Translations under genes and position numbers: made by a program
Shown here: positions 35,955-48,797 of the stretch, piece after piece
Position numbering within the stretch: the stretch's first letter is position 1
Layout of the letters: each line of letters opens with the position of its first letter
The notes under the pieces: model-generated
The model's input: only the letters and a program-made list of their open reading frames with translations
Told to the model about the DNA's origin: nothing
Database searches by the model: none
DNA from: Bostrychus sinensis
Taxonomy: Eukaryota > Chordata > Actinopteri > Gobiiformes > Eleotridae
Length of the DNA: 64,000 nt
Direction: 5' to 3'
NCBI GenBank assembly: GCA_020698575.1
Contig: CM036239.1
Coordinates: 14,498,263-14,562,262, forward strand

Positions 35955-37640
35955 CAGCAGCCAAATGACTTTACTCCACTCAATGACTCTACTTCTCCGG
36001 GGTTTGTTTACATCTCTGAACCTTGTGTCTCTGGCCGAGGGGGAGGTCTCGCGGTGAGAATATCGCCTGTGAATGTTCCCGCCTGTCACTCATTCGGGGC
36101 AACAGTATGTCAGCTCTTTGGACCTATACCTACTGTTGTTACCTCTCTCTACCGTCCACCAAAGCCAAATAACAATCTTATCATTGACTTTGCTGCTTTT
36201 CTAACACACCTCTCCACAATCTCACCAAATATAATTCTTATGTTGGATTTTAAAATTCACATGGACAATGCCAATGACACCCTCACCAAAGATTTCACAT
36301 CCTGTCTACAGTTTTGGTCTCTAACAACATCCATTTTCCCACACATACCAAGCGGCATGTCTTGGACCTTGTCTGCTGCTCAGGTGTTTCACCTGTGGAC
36401 TGTAAAGCAGATCCCCTCCCTATTTCGGACCATATGCTGCTATCTTTCAATGTTCAAATCCAACCCTCCACACACCATAACCTTTTGTAAAATTAAGGAC
36501 ATCAACAATTTATCCTCTCATATCAATAGCCTCCCCAGTGCTAACAGTTTTTCCACCCCAGACAAATTGCTTTCACACTACAATAACAACCACCATAACC
36601 TTCTAAATAATTTCGCTCCACTCAAAACTAGATCAGTTTCATCTACTCTCATTGCACCCTGGTTCATTCCCACACTCAATTAAAAGCAAAAAGAAAGAAC
36701 TGGAAAGACTCAGGAAAACTGGTCTGACAGTGCACAAGAACATGTATTCAAACCACATTCTCCACTACAAACACTGCATCTCTAAAGCCAAATCCACACA
36801 CTACTGTGGTTTAATAAATTCTATTAAAGGAAATTCAAAGGCCCTCTTGTCCCTCCTCACAAAACCCCCAAATGTACTTCCTCCTCACCTGTGCTCCACT
36901 GATTTCTGTAATGGCATAATTTTTCTCTTCAAAAATCAAACACATCCACCAGCAACTTATACCCATCTCAGCTCCAAATTCACCTCCCCCAGTTCCATTT
37001 GTCCTGACCCACTCATTTTCAGCATTTACCCTACCATCAGTCAATCAAATCTCAAAACTTATTCAAAAACCCAAAACATCATCCTGTCAACTAGACCCAC
37101 TCCCTACAGTTCTTGTCACAGCCACATTGCCCTCTCTGTCCCCTCTCATCACTGACATTATTCACGCCTCTCTCGCCTCTGGAATGGTTCCCCCTCCTCT
37201 CAAAACAGCAGCTGTCACTCCCACACTCAAAAAACCTGGTTCAGATCCCACCAACCTCAATAATTTTTGTCCCATTTCAAATCTTCTCTTCACCTCCAAA
37301 ATTGTTGAAAACAACTGTTGCCGCTCAACTCCATACCCATCTTTCTTGCAACAATCTATACAAACAATTCCAGTTTGGCTTCAATCCCCTCCTTAGCACA
37401 GAAACAGCCCTCCTCAAAATCACTAATGACCACCTCCATGCTGCTGACACTGGATCTCTATCCATTCTCCTCCTCCTTGATCTGAGTGTGGCCTTTATAA
37501 CATCTCCCTGTCCATCCTTCTGGACAGACTCTCCACCATCAACATCACAAACTCGCCCCTCAACTGGTCCCACTCGTGTCTTGCAGGCCAAACTCAGTTC
37601 ATTCAGTTAAAATCATTCACTTCCTCTACCTTTACCGTCT
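35955..37640 (+). pseudogene. L2-like LINE ORF2 relic (endonuclease and part of RT)
   Basis: The encoded protein would nick target DNA and copy its own RNA there. From 5' to 3', in shifting frames: a GRGGGLAVRISP segment at about 36030-36065; SLYRPPKPNNN and the endonuclease block LDFKIH (usually GDFNIH) near 36140-36260; the linker region KSKAKSTHYCGLINS near 36780; then TLKKPGSDPTNLNNF with RT palm sequence near 37225-37290, STETALLKITNDHLHAADTG near 37400 and LLLDLSVAF near 37470. The catalytic FADD block and everything downstream are missing. Open frames 36054-36683, 36652-37155 and 37113-37610 are fragments of one former frame. Confidence 0.8.
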
Positions 37641-39020
37641 ATATATCATACATGTCAACATATTAGTCATTATTATTAGTCTCCATGTGTGCATGTATAC
37701 AGACAAATACAGAGATATTAATGTGCTACTGTTAGCTCCTTTTTTTAAATAAAAAAAATGCTCCAAACAATGTTTTGAAATTTGTCTTTGTGCTTAATAA
37801 AACACAAGCATACAAGAATAGCTTATACCAAAGCATGTTACCCTATTAATATATTTAGGGCTAGTCTTTATCATTCATTTTAAATATCCAATTAAATAAA
37901 TTATGTAACTCTCTCTAAATCATTCTGATAACTTGCTAAACATGCAATGGGAGAATTGATATTGACACTATTTAGCCACATGTGAGTGAATGCAAGTGTT
38001 TTAAAGAAAGCACTCAGTTTGATTGACCAAAACACAAACTCTAACAGACAAACCTTTTAATCATGGGTCAAACTCATTTTTACAGTTTAGTACTGATCTC
38101 CTGGTCCTATTTTCATTTCTCTACGGTCTTGGTCATAACAATGATCACAGGGTAATAAACTGAAAAATTAGCATACTTATGTTTTTTATGATAACTCCAT
38201 TGTTCTTTAATTAAATAAAATGTATCAAACATGGCCTGCAGTAGAGTTACTTCAAAGCTATTGCCCCTGCAGTTGCTACAGACTGATCCTGATACTGATC
38301 AGACTGTTGCTGAGCTATGTTGCTTTGACTCCAGACTTTTTGACTGTCCACCAACAAACACTTAAGCCCCATCTGCTCTGAAGCACCTAGCTGTCATTTC
38401 TGCATCCTCTATGCTTTATCCATGACATCCAAATGGCTTTTCACATGCAGTCTGCATGTTTGATTGTGGACATGTGACCATACAGTACAGTTAGTAATGC
38501 AGTTAGATAAGGAATAACAGCTCACATGAAATGCCTGCAGGAGGAGAATAGAAGTGCCTATTATGATCCATTATAGACAATTTGAAGTCATTATAAGCAC
38601 TCCTGAGGGTAAATGGGTATTATTACGTGAAATGCTCCAGCATCTTACAGACCTGTCCAACTGTCAGAAATAAGTACTGAGCAGAGCGGACGAATGGCAA
38701 AGAGATAGAAAGACATAGACAGGAAAGTAAATGTGACAAGAAATCTTTTAAGGGATTTCTAAGACATTCAAAAAAGATAAGTGATATTAATTGTGTCAAT
38801 AAGCACCACACACTATTAGTGTTCACCTGCCCAGTCGAACATACCAACTGCACAATCTTTACAATAACATCAATATAAACAGCTAAAAATCAATTGGCAT
38901 ATAGAAAGGTAAATTTCTATATGCCACCTCAACACCCTCTGAGTTACTTCTGAAACACATGCAAAATGTGAATGTATATTTTTGTGTAATGGCATGCAAA
39001 TTTAGCATGGAACAACCTCA
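37641..39020. other. unassigned sequence
   Basis: AT-rich sequence with no recognised gene or element. Confidence 0.4.
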
Positions 39021-39028
39021 TATCCAAG

Positions 39029-39539
39029 TAGGGTGACCACCTGTCCCGCTTTTGGTCATAGAGCACAGCCATTTAGGCCTCTGTCCAACTTATTAAGATA
39101 ATGTCCCTCTTTTTCATTAGTGCTCAGTGGATCTTATGACAAGTGAGATTCAAGCTAAGATAAGGTAAGCTAGATAAGCAAGATAAGCTAAGGTAAGGTC
39201 AGGAATCCTGGAGTAAAATGTAGAATAAATATTTGTAGGTGTCCTCTCTTGATAGGTTGAATATATATATTTTGAGAAAAGGCAGTGACTGAGAGCTTTG
39301 ATTTTTTATCTGTTCCATATTTTCTATTCCATGAATAAAGGGTCAGTAAAGACATTACTTTGCAAAATGTGTGTTTTGGGGATAAAAACAGCACATCAAA
39401 TGTTTTATAGGCTCTTAACTGAAGCAACTTCTATTTCAGTCAGTCGGTAAATTTGATTTGTATATCAAAACATGAAATTTATTTTTCCAGTCCGTCCCAC
39501 CTCGTCCCACTTTTTATACTTTCTGAGGTGGTCACCCTA
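39029..39539. mobile_element. 511-bp hAT MITE (TAGGGTGACCACC ends)
   Basis: The tips TAGGGTGACCACCT and AGGTGGTCACCCTA are perfect inverted copies. Perfect 8-bp duplications TATCCAAG lie at 39021-39028 and 39540-39547. The interior has a short tandem GATAAGCTAAGGTAAG-like stretch near 39150-39195. No coding sequence is present. Confidence 0.9.
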
Positions 39540-39714
39540 TATCCAAGATATGTATACGTTTTTAAAGTAGTCTTCAACAATGTTTATTTTCTATGCCTTT
39601 TTTCAAACATCACATTTTTCAAACATCATGTATACAGAAGAATAACTTCTTAAATGTACAATGAAATATTGAAAAAAATATTGGATATTATTGTAAAGCA
39701 AACTGCATTATTAT

Positions 39715-39830
39715 CTACGACACATCATTATTCTATTCCACTTGTACTGCTCTGAAGTGTGGTCTCAAAAAGACCTGGCAAAAATCCAAGTTGTCCAAAA
39801 CAAAGCTGCAAGAGTAGTTCAGGTTTATGT
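39715..39830 (+). pseudogene. small LINE ORF2 fragment
   Basis: One frame reads CSEVWSQKDLAKIQVVQNKA, which matches the WS...L.KLQ.LQNKAAR block that lies C-terminal of the RT in several LINE clades. It ends abruptly and has no neighbours from the same element. The clade is undetermined. Confidence 0.5.
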
Positions 39831-39904
39831 TTAAAGTGGAAGCAATTGGCCAACCACATGACGTCATAATAATGTAGAAAGTACTGCTTATCTGATATTT
39901 TAAG

Positions 39905-40513
39905 CAGGGCTGGAACCTTAATGTGTTAATCACATTTAATAAAAAATTAACGCAATTAATCGCAATTGTCCGTGACAACACAGAACTTTTCTCAGTGACC
40001 TCGTTTCTGGCACACAGTAACCAGGGCTGGACATCCACACCGGTCAATGCCAAATGTGAGCGGATTTCAGCTGAGGCATAATGTGATAATACAGTGCACT
40101 GCAGGTAACTGTGAGGTCGAGGCCACTCCTTTTCTTTCACTTTCGCACTACTTCAAGGCGCCACTAGTCATATCTCAGACTGTTCCCACAGCTGACTGAA
40201 CTGATGACACAGGAGACAGCAGTCTGATGGATTCAGATGTGAAGGACAGAGAGAGAGAGAGGGAGGTCACGCGCATGTCACTACGTGCACTGGAGGCAGA
40301 GATCGATGGACAGAGCTGAATATTGCTCTGTTTGACCTTGGTGTTAGTTTGAAATCTAGTTAAAATATGCCAAAACATAAAAATAAACTCTATAAACTAT
40401 ATTTTATTTCTAACATATAAATATTGCTACTTGATAAAATGCAATCAATCACAATTAATTAATTACAAAGTCTGCAATCAATTAGATACATTTCTTATCG
40501 AGTCCCACCACTA
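39905..40513 (-). mobile_element. 609-bp hAT MITE (TAGTGGTGGGACTCGAT family), full copy
   Basis: The left end reads CAGGGCTGGAACC and the right end is the complement of TAGTGGTGGGACTCGATAAG. Perfect 8-bp duplications ATTTTAAG lie at 39897-39904 and 40514-40521. The interior matches 61432-61870 in opposite orientation, including a TTTCACTTTCGC segment, CAAGGCGCCACT and GACAGCAGTCTGATGGAT. A GA-rich run at about 40248-40263 lies inside. It is non-coding. Confidence 0.88.
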
Positions 40514-40521
40514 ATTTTAAG

Positions 40522-42205
40522 GTAAATAAGATGGAAGGAAGTGGAAATGTCTGTATGTATCAGCTGTGTTATCAGTGATGCAAAAATAACCTGCTCTTTG
40601 TTTTTGACCCTTTTAGTGAAGCTGCAACCAATTAAAGTGCAAACACTGGCTTTGACAGGGAAGTAAAATGAACCTGTCTTTACTGTGAAGCCACAGCTAC
40701 TATGTTACTGGCAAAGTGGAGAGCAACTACAAAGTCTTGTATGGCGATTCTGAATCAACATCCTAAAAAATATAGCACAATTCAGTGCTAGTGTTGAAAA
40801 TAGATGTATCAGCACAATCAGTACAGACACACACAATAAAATCCTAAAATGTATCCATGACTTCTCTGCTTAGTGACATATCACTCACCTCTTACTTTTT
40901 AAGTTTTAAAGAAACTGACTTCATTCCAAAGCAAGAGGCCATCATCAATTCACAAACCACAAGCAGCCCAGCCAAAGTCACACTGCAAGTGCTTCCTGTC
41001 CCAAGACTGCTCAGCCACATAATTATCAGACATGTTTTCCCCTAACTTCTAACCATTTGGGTGCCCTAGGCAAAATAATTGCTTGTAAGAACAGAATTTC
41101 ATCTGTGAGTTTATTTGAATGTCTCCAAAAGCAATCTTTCTTTCTTTCTTTTTCTTTCTTTCTTTCTATAGCAAAAAACATAATACTGATTGGCACACTA
41201 AATTACCATATAAAGGTTTTAAAATGAAGCCATATTGCCCAAGAACTGCACTGCACATTACCTTAGCGTGGTGATTGACAGACGTGAGTCCTGCTCCTGT
41301 TCATATCTGCAGCATTATGGCCTAGATTTATTTAGCCCAGAGTGCAGGATTTAGCCAATCACAGACCTAGTTGCATCGCCCGTACTTTTGAGTGATGGTG
41401 GCGCTAATAACAAGCTATAGTGACCAAAGTTGTTTATTAATGGAAATCTAAAGCGCGGAGTTTGCAGGATTTTTCTAAGACATGAATGAACTTAAATCAC
41501 CATTACACCTGGAGCAGAGCAGCGTTTTCAAACACTGAAGAGGATTAAGTGATTTCTGCCCTTTCAATCAGATTGCAGTGAAAGAGTGAGTATCACGTCT
41601 TATTAACATGTTTGCCTCGCTAAAAGGGAGGATAGAGAAATGTGAGCTTTATCTTAAATAAGGTAACTCACACATTTCTCCACCTCCCTTAAAAAAACAT
41701 GACATGTAACTTTAGGCTAACAAGACTGCTTTCTGCACCTTCTGTTATCGTTGCCTGATTTGCCATTGTCAGGTTGTTAGATGACAAGTACTTGGATAAA
41801 ACAGTGGGATAATGTGTTGTGCATTGGCTGAATTGGTTTATAATTGTTGAGTACCTTCAAAGTTATGTGCAAGTGTGAAAAATAATATCTTCTTGGTGTG
41901 GAAGTTGAACAGTTGGTGTCTATGGCCTAATGTTGATGCTGTGTAGTGTGCGCCATTAACAATGCATTAGCCCCTCCGCCCAGAGTCACCACCAGCCGTC
42001 ACTGGCTGGCTGCAGTGATGCAGGCGCTTGGCAGCAGCAGCCTACATCACTGACTGCACGCAGCAGTGGGCTCAGCTGTCGGAGGACAATTACAACATAC
42101 ATATTCTCCTGTACTAATTATCTCTTTTTCCACTGGGAAAGGCTCACATTTTATAGACTGTAAAGCCAATGTACTGTTGTTCTTAAGTTTGTAGCATAGC
42201 TGGAA
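40522..42205. other. unassigned sequence with microsatellite and hairpin
   Basis: A (CTTT)n tract lies near 41135-41170. Near 41630-41690 GGGAGGATAGAGAAATGTGAG pairs with CTCACACATTTCTCCACCTCCC, an imperfect hairpin of about 22 bp. Around 41325 GGCCTAGATTTATTTAG faintly resembles the tip of the MITE at 311, but no second end is found. No gene is seen. Confidence 0.4.
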
Positions 42206-42309
42206 GTCTTTTCTACAGTGGCCTAGAGAACTCAACGAATTACAAAAGCCGCAACACACTTTACAAAAAGAAACTGCCACACGGCATTACAACATTAACC
42301 TGCAATGGA

Positions 42310-42410
42310 AATACACACGACATTACAACAACATACCTACATGACATTACAACAACAATACCTACACGACATTACAACAACAATACCTACACAACATTAC
42401 AACAACAAAT
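42310..42410. repeat. tandem repeat, ~24-bp unit
   Basis: About four copies of a unit of the form ACGACATTACAACAACAATACCTAC with small differences. A single inverted relative is found at 42625-42655. The repeat lies just inside the left terminal repeat of the foldback element and probably grew from its subterminal sequence. Confidence 0.85.
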
Positions 42411-42621
42411 TTTCTGCACCAGAACATGTAGCACCGGAAGCTCTGCAGCCGGAAGCTGCTCATTTTCAGCGCGACTGTTTTGTTTTGGAGGACGGCATAA
42501 TCACGCGAGCCAGCTCAGTGAATGTATAGCCCGTATCGACATATTTTAAAGTAAGTACAAAGCTGAAAATGAGCAGCTTCCGGCTGCAGAGCTTCAGGTG
42601 CTACTTGTTCCGGTGCAGAAA
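42411..42621. repeat. 60-bp-arm palindrome with 91-bp spacer
   Basis: The left arm (42411-42470) and right arm (42562-42621) pair at about 57 of 60 positions; both contain GAAGCTCTGCAGCCGGAAGC or its complement. The spacer is GC-richer than the surroundings and includes a GCGCGACTG start. Confidence 0.9.
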
Positions 42622-43575
42622 AATTGTTGTAATGTCGTGTAGGTATTTCCGGGTGCAGGTAAATGTTGTTGTAGTAGGTTCGTTCGAGAAGAACTGCGCC
42701 TCACCTGGATTGTGAATGTGAGTGCATGGCCACAACAGGAGGAGGGAAAATACGCCTGTAGTGAAGTCGGACAGTTTGTGGCTCAGATCACGCACCATCA
42801 CGCCCGAAATCCACTTCTCACGTGTGTTGGATGTGATTTTGAAAATAAATGCATTAAACTGATTTGTTAGAACTTTTCTGTCCCGTGCTTGTCCACAGTC
42901 TGTGTGTAAATCAGGCGCTCCTTAGGGGCACACAACATGAGGCACATTCAGCAGAGGTTCTTAGCTTTTATGTCTAAGTTTACACATTATAAATGTTAAA
43001 CAGCCTCCTATAACAGCAGATATCTTTTTAATAATATTCTACTTCACACTGAGCAGCAGGGCACAAAGTTTATCCAGGTCAAAACTGTAACTTTAGTCTG
43101 TATTTTTTTTAAAAAGAGGCAGAGGAGGGCAGTGAAGTGTCGTGCGTTACGTTTCTAATCAGCACAAAACTCAGATCCAATCACCTGTCCATTCACCGCT
43201 GACAGGTGGGCATTTTCCCATCATGCACTGAGCCAAGCAGCCGCCGCAGTTGCTCCTGATGAACTGCGGCGGCTCAGGCGCTGGTCTCGTTTGGATCTCA
43301 CGGTGACTGTCTCACTCATGACATCAGAGCAAGTCGGGAACAAGTTGGACACAAATCTAACTGCCGTGCACTGCGCACAGACCGACACCGATCGAAATTG
43401 TGCAGTCTAGCTCATCTCGAATGTGCCTGATGTCGTGTGGTTATTTCCGGTGCAGGGGAATGTTGTAATGCCATGCAGCAGTTTCTTTTTGTAAAGTGTG
43501 TTTTGGCTTTTGTAATTTGTTGAGCTCTCTGGGCCACTGTACTTTTCAAACTAAAAGACCACTACAACAACAATA

Positions 43576-44941
43576 GACCGTTCTCAGTCACGTGACTTGG
43601 TTTGTTGGCGCTGCCATTTTGGATGGCAAAAAGCCGGTGTAGCTGGCTAACGATTAGTGATCATGCATAGAAATTGAGTTCATATTTACCACTTTCTACA
43701 CCGTTTCAATGCTTAACGTTAAGTGTTCAGGTCAGACAGCGATATTTAGAGAAATGTTCACTTGTCGATGCTTAAGAACCATATGATGTCAAAATTACAG
43801 GTTACCAGCCTTCAATACACAATCCGCTTTGGAATACCACAACGTTTACAATTATTTAGTCAATCAATCGACAATCTCACTTTAGAGGGGCACATATAAA
43901 AGCTCACAAGAGGCAGAGAGCTCCTTAGAGGCATAAAAATATTTAGTGGCAGGATGGGTGACAGACCTTTAGTTTGGAAAGTGCCCTAAACAACTGTTGT
44001 CCATGTGAGTAGGCAGATGAGAGACGCAGATTGGTGAAAAGGCAATATAAATACTTCAATAAAGTAGGCTTTCCGCGGAGGTTTACAAGTCTAAAATTAT
44101 AAATCAAAATTTAAGGCCTTAAAAAGTGGCAAATTTGCTGAGATACGGAGTATTAAGATGTTTAACCTCATTCAAGCTAGCGACGACCAGATTCAGAAAG
44201 AAACTCCGCGAAAACATAATTTGCCGTTATTATTTTGTCAATACAGGCATGATATACATCGTTAGAAAGCAAAATGGGAATTAAGTTAACTTTATGCTTA
44301 AAATAGGACATATGTGTAATTAATGACGATTCCTCAGTATACCCAAACCGAAAAAACAGACTTTTACCTTTGAACACTGGTTCTGTCCAAAACCAGTCCA
44401 ATCCAGGATTAGTAACGCTCAATCAGTTTGTATAAATCCACAAGTAAATATCGAGATATATTTCCATAAAAGTATTCCATGTTGTGAAAATAATCCTGTA
44501 ATCGCCATATCCTCACGCAGAAATGAACAAATACCAAGCTGTCCTGAACATTGCATTTTCTTTTTCTCTCCCGTTTGCTAAATGTCCGTGAAAACGTGTT
44601 TCCCCTGCTAATAAACCTGAGCAGACAGTAAGAACTGACCTCAGATCGGTTTTTACTTTATTTGATGATTACAGCAGGAGCGATCTTTTATGTGACTTTT
44701 TTAAAGAATAAACTTTGTCAAACAGTGCAACATTAACTTTTTTACTTCAAAAGACAGCTGGCAGATGCTATCACAGATATAGGACACATTAAACTATTTT
44801 TGATGAGTAAAACAAATTTAATTTGTTAGGCTAACAGACAGCAGGACTGATCCAAATCGGGCCGTGACAAAGGACTTTTGCCATCCAACATGGCGGCTCC
44901 GTGGAAATCACGTAATCAGATGATGCTGTGTGAGAAGGGTC
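43576..44941 (-). mobile_element. 1.37-kb non-autonomous DNA transposon, copy B
   Basis: This is the reverse-orientation partner of 6289-7669, with GACCGTTCTCAG at the left and GGGTC completing the right end, flanked by TA on both sides. Long internal runs are identical to copy A; differences include small deletions and single substitutions, and a divergent patch near the two copies' outer third (about 44575-44640). An 81-codon open frame at 44177-44422 is not open in copy A. Confidence 0.85.
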
Positions 44942-44943
44942 TA

Positions 44944-47900
44944 TAACTTAAAAATACAAAACAAACGATGTTCCACATTAATTTAAAATGGCCAACAGGT
45001 GGGGCAGAAGTCAAGAGGGAGCAGGTGGGACACCGAAAATAGCATCAGACAACAATATATAACAGGAAATAAAGGAAATTTCAAAACCACAATGGCAAAC
45101 AGTGACAGAAGATTAGCCTAAATTGCAATTTTTTTGTGCGAGTGAGTGTGTGTCTCTGAGACGGAGAAATTGAGGCAGACAAGGTAGCGGGATGCTAGCA
45201 ATGGAAGGGAGAGACAGACAGAGAGCACATATCTGCTCTTACTGCTCTGAACTTTGAGCAGACTGTATGAGCATTCAATTTTTTTATCAGGGACACGCCC
45301 TGCCAACACCAGCACAGGGCCTCAGTCTACAATAAAGGGGAGGACTGGTCTAAAAGCCAGGTGTGGCACAGATAGGTCTAATGTTGGTGTCATCAAAACA
45401 CTCATATGGCAATAAACATTATTAGAGTCATTTATTCTTAAGAGTGAGTGAGATTGGGAAAGGTGTCCGCCAGAGAGCTCCGTCTCACAGCCACAGACAT
45501 GTGAGGGCTGGCCATGAGCCTCAGCGATTCGCTCCACTGGCTACTGCCCTATCTACTCTTTAGAGCTTAGATTGGCCCAAAAAATCCAGCCCGACCGAAA
45601 CAAAACCCTGTTCACGTTCTGTCTGAACCATTACGTGTAATTATGGGCCCGAGCCAAGGCCATGCGCATTCTAACTGATGTTTCAACACACAATCTATAG
45701 TTGTTTGATTGACAGTGTGTGCTGCCTGCTAAACATGTGTTAACAATCCCTGCTTTGGTCTCTTAACCCTAGGGGGACAGGGGAGATCCAGGACAGAAGG
45801 CATTTGTCTTCTAGGGTTAATTAACTCTCTCGCTCCCTTCACTCTTTGTTTATTGAAACAGTTTGGCTCACAGCAGACCTCTTTCACTGGGTTTGGGGGC
45901 TTTATTGCTGTACTGCGCTCTACATTTTGAGCCTTTAGTAACCAGCCCCTCTCGCTGGCTCTCTCAACCCAAGTAAACCACTCCCTGGGCTTGTTCTTAA
46001 CAGTACATCAGTCACACACTTTTATTCACACAAGCACTGGTTCTCCTGTAGCTGGAAAGGGATGCTCTCTGTGTAACGCACAACTCAGTGTTGGAGCCTG
46101 GGCCTGGCCCGACCCAGACCCAAACCATAATGTGTAATTTTGGACCCAATCCGTCCCAAACCTCTGGTCGGGTTTGTTTGGTTCTCGACCTGGAATCACG
46201 ACTCCAATATTTGTTGGTGTTCCCGACCCCCCACCCCCATCAGACACGCTCCTCCATCAAAAAAAGTGTAAACTGTATAGCTACTGTAAACTGTTCGCCT
46301 GTATGTCAGCTGCTCCTGGTGCCCTGACAGAGCCTGAGCCCTCGGCGAGAAGCAGCAGTAAGAGGAGGAAGCGAAGCTGGGGCGCGTACTCCTTGCTCAC
46401 ACCGAAGACCACCACGGTCAGGCCAAGACGAGACAGACACTGCCCCGAGCACAGCCGGGCACAGAGTTGTGCCGCTTGCAGTGCAGAATCTTTGCTTTAC
46501 CAGCTCAGCCAGGATCATCGTTTCCTCCTCTGAGAGGCAGGCACTTCTTTTCCCGTTAAGGACATTATTACAGGACTAGGGCTCCGCGCACCTTTAAAAG
46601 CAGCGCCTTCTCTCTGATTTGTTAATTGCTTGAAACACACTAAAATCCAACATTTTCCCAAATGCACAGCTGTCGTCCAGTTTAGATTTGTGTCAGTTCA
46701 AGTTCAGCCTCTTTAGCCCAAGCCCAGACCACGTCCAACCTCTTTAGACTAGGTTTTGCCCCCAGTCTGAGAGCAGGAATTGGGATAAGGCCTCTTTCCG
46801 CTGTCTGGTCCACCTCCTGTGCGAAGATGAGGAAGATTCAGCCCATAGTCTATGATCACTCATCAGACGCAGTCATGAAAATGTGTGATGCCCAATGTTT
46901 TAGTTCTCATAAAACAGTCAGCTGAAAACATATATATTGGATAGTGTTTTTCAAATTTTTAGTGTCAAACTGAAGCACCCATATAAGTCAGCATAAGATG
47001 AGCTCCACATTAGCACTGTTTGACTGTTAAGTAGCTAGAAAATGGAGGTTTTTCTAAATATTCTAAAAATACATGTTCTCTGCCATCTTTGAGGGCCAGC
47101 ATTGTGACGTCCCTGTTTGGCGGCCATTTGCTTGCCATATGCTTTACAGCATTTCAATTATTTTTTTTTTTCTGTCTCTGTGTCTGGCAGTGACTACATA
47201 ATTTCTTAACTACACACCTAAACCAATTAGTGCATGTGTATAAACAACTCCAAACTGCTAATCTGAGTCCAATATGTGCTCACTAAGGGTTTGTTACATG
47301 GCACAAAAACAAAGGTTTCCTTGGTATTGTCTTGGGATCTGTCTGCGTTTACTGCACATTTAAGGACTGAAAACATGGTTCTTAAAGGGCAAAAATCCAG
47401 AGTTTCATATTCACATCTCTGTGGTGATTGTCCTACTTTTTTTAAAATTTGATTTTGTCCCATTGGGTGCAGTTCTCTAGAATGCTCAGATTTTAGCAGT
47501 GACTAAATCTTTAAAGCAGCAGACTGTGTTCCACCAGCTCAAAATCTGAGTAAATTCAAACATACTATAGCGCAGTAACTTGACATGCTCCTCCAAGTGT
47601 GACATCCTTTTGTTTCTACATTTTTGTCTCTCTCACGCACACACAGACACACACACACAAATGCTCAGACCATGTCCTTGAATGCTGAATCCCAGAAATA
47701 GAGTAGTCAAATCAGACACCAGACAGCCTGGAGGTAGGATACGGGAAAGGCGACCAAATTTAACCGCCTATTCCAGCCTCTACAGCCACATTAAAAGGAA
47801 GTGAGCTCGGCTGCTGAGATGTCACACAAACACACATCTATATCTACAGAAATAGGTAGATATAGATAAATTCAGTGTCTGGGAGATGGATCAGTATACA

Positions 47901-48236
47901 GCACTATCTGGAAATAAGATCAATTTGAGACTACATTGTGTCAATGTCATGCTTAACATTGACTGTCCTTTTTTTCCTCAAAATAATGTCAGAGAAACTG
48001 TCAGAAGTTTTGTTGGAACTGCAAAGTAAAATGTACTTTTACTACCTCTAGTAGTAGGGCTGTTATTACTACTACAGCTGCATTTAAGAGCAGAATAGCA
48101 GAGCAGAAAAGACACACAGGAAGACACAGTTTTCTTGTATTTATATGTTGCTTTGTTCTGATTGGCTGAGAAATTTACGCTTTAAAATGTCCTTTACAAA
48201 GCAAGTAAAACAAATAGAAATGCGCCACAAAAACAT
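44944..48236. other. largely unassigned sequence
   Basis: Segments rich in CCCGACC/GGGCC at about 45575-45670 and 46090-46210 look like parts of a hAT-type MITE family with CGGGCTCGGG ends, but I cannot bound the copies. A (CA)n-like tract lies near 47636-47660 and a short palindrome (ATCTATATCTAC...GTAGATATAGAT) near 47838-47870. No host gene is recognised. Confidence 0.35.
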
Positions 48237-48797
48237 TAGCCTGGCCAGCTAGACTAATTAACTGCTACGTTTTTTTTAAAGCAGGAAGGTCTGGATCACC
48301 ACAGAGAATCATTTTCAGTCGCTTGAGTTGGCACAGATTTATCACAGCTGTTTGTCTGCAGCACATCGTACAACAGGGGGAAATATCTCCTATCAAAAAT
48401 AACCAAGATGGCACCGGAAAATACAGAGTTTATAACCTTTCTTGCCTCTATATGATTACGTAAGTGCTTTACTTCATCACCCTTTTCTTCTGCTGAACTC
48501 CACGTTGTTATTAATTGCTCTGTGATTTTTCACTTCCCGTATTTTAACAACAATAAAGTCAGGATGACGTCCGACGTAACAACCACATTCAAACAAACCA
48601 ACTTTTCTTTCAACAAGTCAGTCAAGTCTTTCTACAACTGGCTTTTGCTACCACACCACTCTGTTCGTTGTTGTTTGTTTATCCGATTGGTTTACTATAC
48701 GCCTATCCCACCACTGTAAATCAAACTCAAGCAAAAGGATCCCAGACTAACTTCTTTGTATAAAATAGGAAGAGTTAGTCTGAATGGCCAGGCAACA
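48237..48797. mobile_element. 560-bp MITE (AGCCTGGCC family) with 11-bp flank repeat
   Basis: The left tip AGCCTGGCCAGCTAGACTAA and the complement of the right tip, TGCCTGGCCATTCAGACTAA, form the inverted repeat. ACAAAAACATT is present immediately outside both ends. The right end matches the first 60 bp of the element at 62188 in inverted orientation, including the stretch with TATACAAA..AAGTTAGTCTGG. No coding sequence is seen. Confidence 0.7.

Larger units (their letters stand above)
42214..43541. mobile_element. 1.3-kb foldback DNA element
   Basis: Terminal inverted repeats of about 110 bp start TACAGTGGCC and include CTCAAC, ATTACAAAAGCC, CACACTTTACAAAAAGAAACTG and CATTACAACATT. CTTTTC flanks both ends (42208-42213 and 43542-43547). 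The left third contains a second, internal palindrome with 60-bp arms, and about four tandem copies of a ~24-bp unit. The right two thirds (about 42670-43330) is an inverted, diverged copy of 48850-49290. No transposase frame is complete. Tips resemble hAT, but a 6-bp duplication is atypical. Confidence 0.75.

Noticed and set aside
42310..42410. CRISPR-like array of ~24-bp repeats
   Set aside because: The units are contiguous without unique spacers, in a eukaryotic transposon.
44177..44422. 81-codon frame inside 1.37-kb copy B as a possible transposase fragment
   Set aside because: Copy A has 13 extra bases within the same stretch and does not keep the frame, so it is not conserved as protein.
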